From positions 1 through 7,598 of the forward strand of contig CAYPOY010000255.1 in assembly GCA_964412395.1 (NCBI GenBank): a DNA stretch of 7,598 nucleotides. The letters are read 5' to 3'. Shown here piece by piece: positions 6,153 through 7,598 of the stretch. The notes beneath the pieces were generated by a model. It made no database searches, was not told where the DNA came from, and saw only the letters and a program-made list of their open reading frames with translations. Within the stretch, counting starts at the first letter, position 1, and every line of letters begins with the position of its first letter. Position numbers and translations under genes: made by a program. The DNA is from CAYPOY01 sp964412395 (GTDB lineage: Bacteria; Chloroflexota; Anaerolineae; B4-G1).

Positions 6153-6238
6153 TCAGTCAGTGTTTTCACCCAGACGCTGCCAGTTTCCGGGCTATAGCGC
6201 TTGACCACAACGCTGGCGTCCAGATAGAAATGGCTCAT
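6140..6238 (-). pseudogene. PIN-domain (VapC-like) toxin, N-terminal fragment
   Basis: Starting at ATG 6238, MSHFYLDASVVVKRYSPETG followed by SVWVKTLTDT is the classic start of a VapC-type PIN ribonuclease. Asp7 in LDAS is the first of the acidic metal-binding residues, and the first strand and helix are present. Similarity ends near residue 30. A full PIN toxin is about 130-150 residues, and the other three or so acidic residues are missing. The frame continues to a stop at 6062 in sequence that looks like another gene read out of frame. The ATGA overlap with the antitoxin fragment upstream (6235-6238) preserves the usual coupled order of a toxin-antitoxin operon. Inactive remnant. Confidence 0.7.
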
Positions 6239-6420
6239 TCCTTGGGTCCCCGCTGTTCCAGAACGATTTCGCTGCGTGTCTTGCCCCCAGCCCGGCCCAG
6301 GGCAGCCCTGACGTTCTCCAGGCGCACGGTTGGGTCTGCGAGCCCGCGCAGGTTCGGCCCCAGTTCGGTCAACAGCCCGGCGGCATAGAGTGACTGGCGT
6401 GCCTTCTCTCGGTCGCTGTC
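6235..6420 (-). pseudogene. Antitoxin C-terminal fragment partnered with the PIN toxin
   Basis: The minus-strand frame reads DSDREKARQSLYAAGLLTEL, continues GPNLRGLADPTVRLENVRAA and ends KTRSEIVLEQRGPKE. I recognise this tail from small proteins encoded directly before PIN toxins in Chloroflexota-like genomes, where it would wrap and block the toxin. Its stop overlaps the toxin start by ATGA. No credible start is present: the open frame begins only at a GTG (6465). A frame offset by one or two bases upstream reads DLALEQCSGAISVVDAPWQNP (6421-6483) and could be the missing N-terminal portion separated by a frameshift near 6415. It is called a remnant because the N-terminus is lost or frameshifted. 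Confidence 0.6.
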
Positions 6421-6484
6421 GGGTTTTGCCAAGGTGCATCCACGACAGATATCGCACCGCTGCACTGTTCAAGCGCCAAATCCT

Positions 6485-6604
6485 TCCCAGCCGGCGAGCG
6501 AACCATTTGTGTATGCCGATGACCGGCCTGTAGTTTTGCTGTATTTGCTTCTCCCGTTGAGCCAGTTGGGCCACAAAGGGTATGTCAAAATCTCTTTCAA
6601 TCAT
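6485..6604 (-). pseudogene. DNA-methylase-like gene, N-terminal 40 codons only
   Basis: From ATG 6604 the frame reads MIERDFDIPFVAQLAQREKQ then IQQNYRPVIGIHKWFARRLG. The pattern of REKxI, a gap, then H-W-(F/W)-ARR resembles the N-terminus of COG1743/DUF1156-type adenine-specific DNA methylases, which run to many hundreds of residues. Similarity stops at about codon 40 (near 6485). The catalytic part (SAM motif FxGxG and DPPY/NPPY) is absent. The open frame continues fused to the antitoxin region out of frame and then, in frame, through the PIN fragment to 6062, giving a 180-codon chimera with no sensible function. The start overlaps the DUF559 gene stop in ATGATTGA (6604-6597), showing the two genes were translationally coupled before the truncation. 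Confidence 0.6.
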
Positions 6605-7424
6605 ATGATGTGTCGTCGAACAGTCCCAACTGATACGCCCCACCGGGGACATCCAGGTTGATCCGGCGCGGCACCCGTCGTCCTTCGTCCACGCCGTCCA
6701 GCCTGTTAATATTCTCAACGATGGTGGGCAGACAATATTCGGCTATCTTCTCACGGATCTGGGGAGTGTTGAAGCGCAATACTCTCCACCCGACCGTCTT
6801 CAGGTCATTGTCGCGCACGTTGTCCCGCGGAGCGCGCTCCGGGTTGGCATGAAAGGTGTCGCCGTCGGTTTCCACATCAATCTGACCTGACGTGCAGTAG
6901 ATGGCGAAATCGAGGGCATAGGAGCACCCCTTCACCTGAACGAATTCCTGTCGCTCGGCGCTGATCTGCAGCCGTTTCAGTTCAGCCCAAAGCCGGTCTT
7001 CCAACGGGCTCTCGTCGTATAGATCGTTGATCTCGCCGGCACTGCTGAACTTCTCCCAGGTAGTGGGTATGAAGACGATACGTCGCCAGCGCCGACTGAG
7101 AATAGGTTTGGGCAGCCGTTGCAAAGGTTCCAGGATCAGTTGATAGTAGCGCCGTCTCCCTTTTTCATCATGGGGCTGATTGGGGAAGAGTTGCCAGCGG
7201 TAGACCCGGCGCACATCGAGCACACGGGCATAGTAGTTGACGGCAAAGGCTTCACTGCCGAAAACCTTCGTCTGGTAGAAAGCCAGCCATTGCGGCGGCC
7301 AGCGGCCCTTCAACCACTTGTGGACGCTGCTGACCGGGATGCGGTACCAATGCTTGTCGCGTGCGACAGCAAAATCAAGCAGGTTATTGAGAATAGCAAC
7401 CAGTACTTCACCACGGGTGACCAT
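6597..7424 (-). CDS. DUF559/Vsr-like PD-(D/E)XK nuclease-domain protein
   Basis: 275 residues, apparently intact. The C-terminal part (about 138-242) is a DUF559-type nuclease domain related to very-short-patch-repair endonucleases: SPLEDRLWAELKRL (Glu142), SYALDFAIYC (Asp172), IDVETDGDTFHA (Glu185, Asp187, His192) and VRDNDLKTVGWRVLRF, in the family order with the metal-binding acidic residues kept. The N-terminal part (about 20-128) is a separate conserved-looking domain rich in aromatic and basic residues: HWYRIPVSSVHKWLKGRWPP, NYYARVLDVRRVYRWQLFP, SRRWRRIVFIPTTWEKF. It may recognise DNA or a partner. The tail, AYQLGLFDD, lies outside the nuclease fold. The start has GAGG (7434-7431) six bases upstream. 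The stop overlaps a methylase-like start by 8 bp. The likely role is a restriction or defence nuclease paired with a methylase; DNA cleavage is inferred, not shown. Confidence 0.8.
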   Translation of the reverse strand: MVTRGEVLVAILNNLLDFAVARDKHWYRIPVSSVHKWLKGRWPPQWLAFYQTKVFGSEAFAVNYYARVLDVRRVYRWQLFPNQPHDEKGRRRYYQLILEPLQRLPKPILSRRWRRIVFIPTTWEKFSSAGEINDLYDESPLEDRLWAELKRLQISAERQEFVQVKGCSYALDFAIYCTSGQIDVETDGDTFHANPERAPRDNVRDNDLKTVGWRVLRFNTPQIREKIAEYCLPTIVENINRLDGVDEGRRVPRRINLDVPGGAYQLGLFDDTSYD

Positions 7425-7438
7425 AATATTCCTCGGCC

Positions 7439-7447
7439 ATTATAACA
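7439..7447 (-). promoter_or_regulatory. Possible extended -10 promoter of the nuclease gene
   Basis: The minus strand reads TGTTATAAT (7447-7439), a perfect -10 hexamer with the TGn extension, 14 bases before the ATG at 7424. No good -35 hexamer is seen 16-18 bases upstream. The transcript would start near the GAGG ribosome site, giving a very short leader. Confidence 0.35.
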
Positions 7448-7544
7448 TCAATCCCGCTGCGTCGCTACTCCCTGAATTGACTCACTAAAAATCGTACCGA
7501 AAGGGTATCGTTGGCTATAGTCGCAAGCATGCTATCGCGTTGCT

Positions 7545-7598
7545 TGTAGTGCCCCCCTAAAACTGGACACTTTTTGGGCGACTCTTAGTGAACGGCGG
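7545..7598. mobile_element. Possible terminus of an IS3-type insertion sequence (partial)
   Basis: TGCCCCCCTAAAACTGGACA (7550-7569), followed by CTTTTTGGGC, has the look of IS3-family terminal inverted repeats (TG, a C-run, then AAA-CTGGACA). The element would extend beyond the right edge, so neither transposase nor the second end is visible, and no target duplication can be tested. This is a call from motif memory only. The stretch 7425-7544 before it holds the nuclease promoter region and otherwise nothing I can identify. Confidence 0.35.

Noticed and set aside
6140..6420. Functional PIN toxin-antitoxin pair
   Set aside because: The toxin ends after about 30 real residues and lacks most catalytic acidic residues; the antitoxin has no intact N-terminus.
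6062..6718. Single 218-codon hypothetical protein
   Set aside because: It starts out of frame inside the nuclease gene, and its frame stitches together a methylase N-terminus, out-of-frame antitoxin sequence and a PIN N-terminus; it is a chimera.
7500..7560. tRNA or other structured RNA near the right edge
   Set aside because: Only short CAAGCA/TGCTTG arms were found; no cloverleaf or T-loop sequence.

Overview
The window looks like a moderately GC-rich bacterial chromosome segment, most probably from an uncultured Chloroflexota (Anaerolineae-like) genome. This is inference. It rests on the gene set (an UMF1-type transporter, a lipoprotein with a Pro/Thr-rich linker and DUF5107-like domain, an ACT-less homoserine dehydrogenase, decaying PIN/antitoxin genes), on abundant short palindromic and heptameric repeats, and on two well-matched TTGCCx / TACAAT promoters.

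Layout, left to right. Positions 1-170 hold a 55-bp copy of the 3' end of the first gene and a dispersed hairpin repeat. Positions 171-1067 (-) encode a multi-pass membrane protein of unknown function. It is divergent from a 434-residue UMF1/Atg22-like MFS transporter (1245-2549, +), and the 177-bp gap between them carries two matching promoters. A second copy of the hairpin repeat (2566-2609) lies where the transporter converges on a lipoprotein gene (2679-4307, -). The gap between the lipoprotein gene and the homoserine dehydrogenase gene upstream of it (4400-5434, -) is a phased 7-bp repeat array that also supplies the dehydrogenase stop codon.

From 5444 to about 6604 (-) the sequence is a gene graveyard. 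It holds a Clp/Hsp100 D1 fragment with a damaged Walker B and a palindromic repeat read through as codons, then an unassigned fragment, a PIN toxin N-terminus, an antitoxin C-terminus, and the first ~40 codons of a DNA-methylase-like gene. Upstream, an apparently intact 275-residue protein with a C-terminal DUF559/Vsr-like PD-(D/E)XK nuclease domain (6597-7424, -) overlaps the methylase start by 8 bp. The pair reads as the remnant of a two-gene nuclease-methylase module, probably restriction or defence. The right edge (from about 7545) resembles the terminus of an IS3-type insertion sequence whose body lies outside the window.

Only the membrane protein, transporter, lipoprotein, homoserine dehydrogenase and DUF559 nuclease look like intact genes. 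The most interesting parts are the nuclease/methylase pair with its truncation, the chain of fused gene fragments, and the several repeat families, one of which has entered a coding frame.
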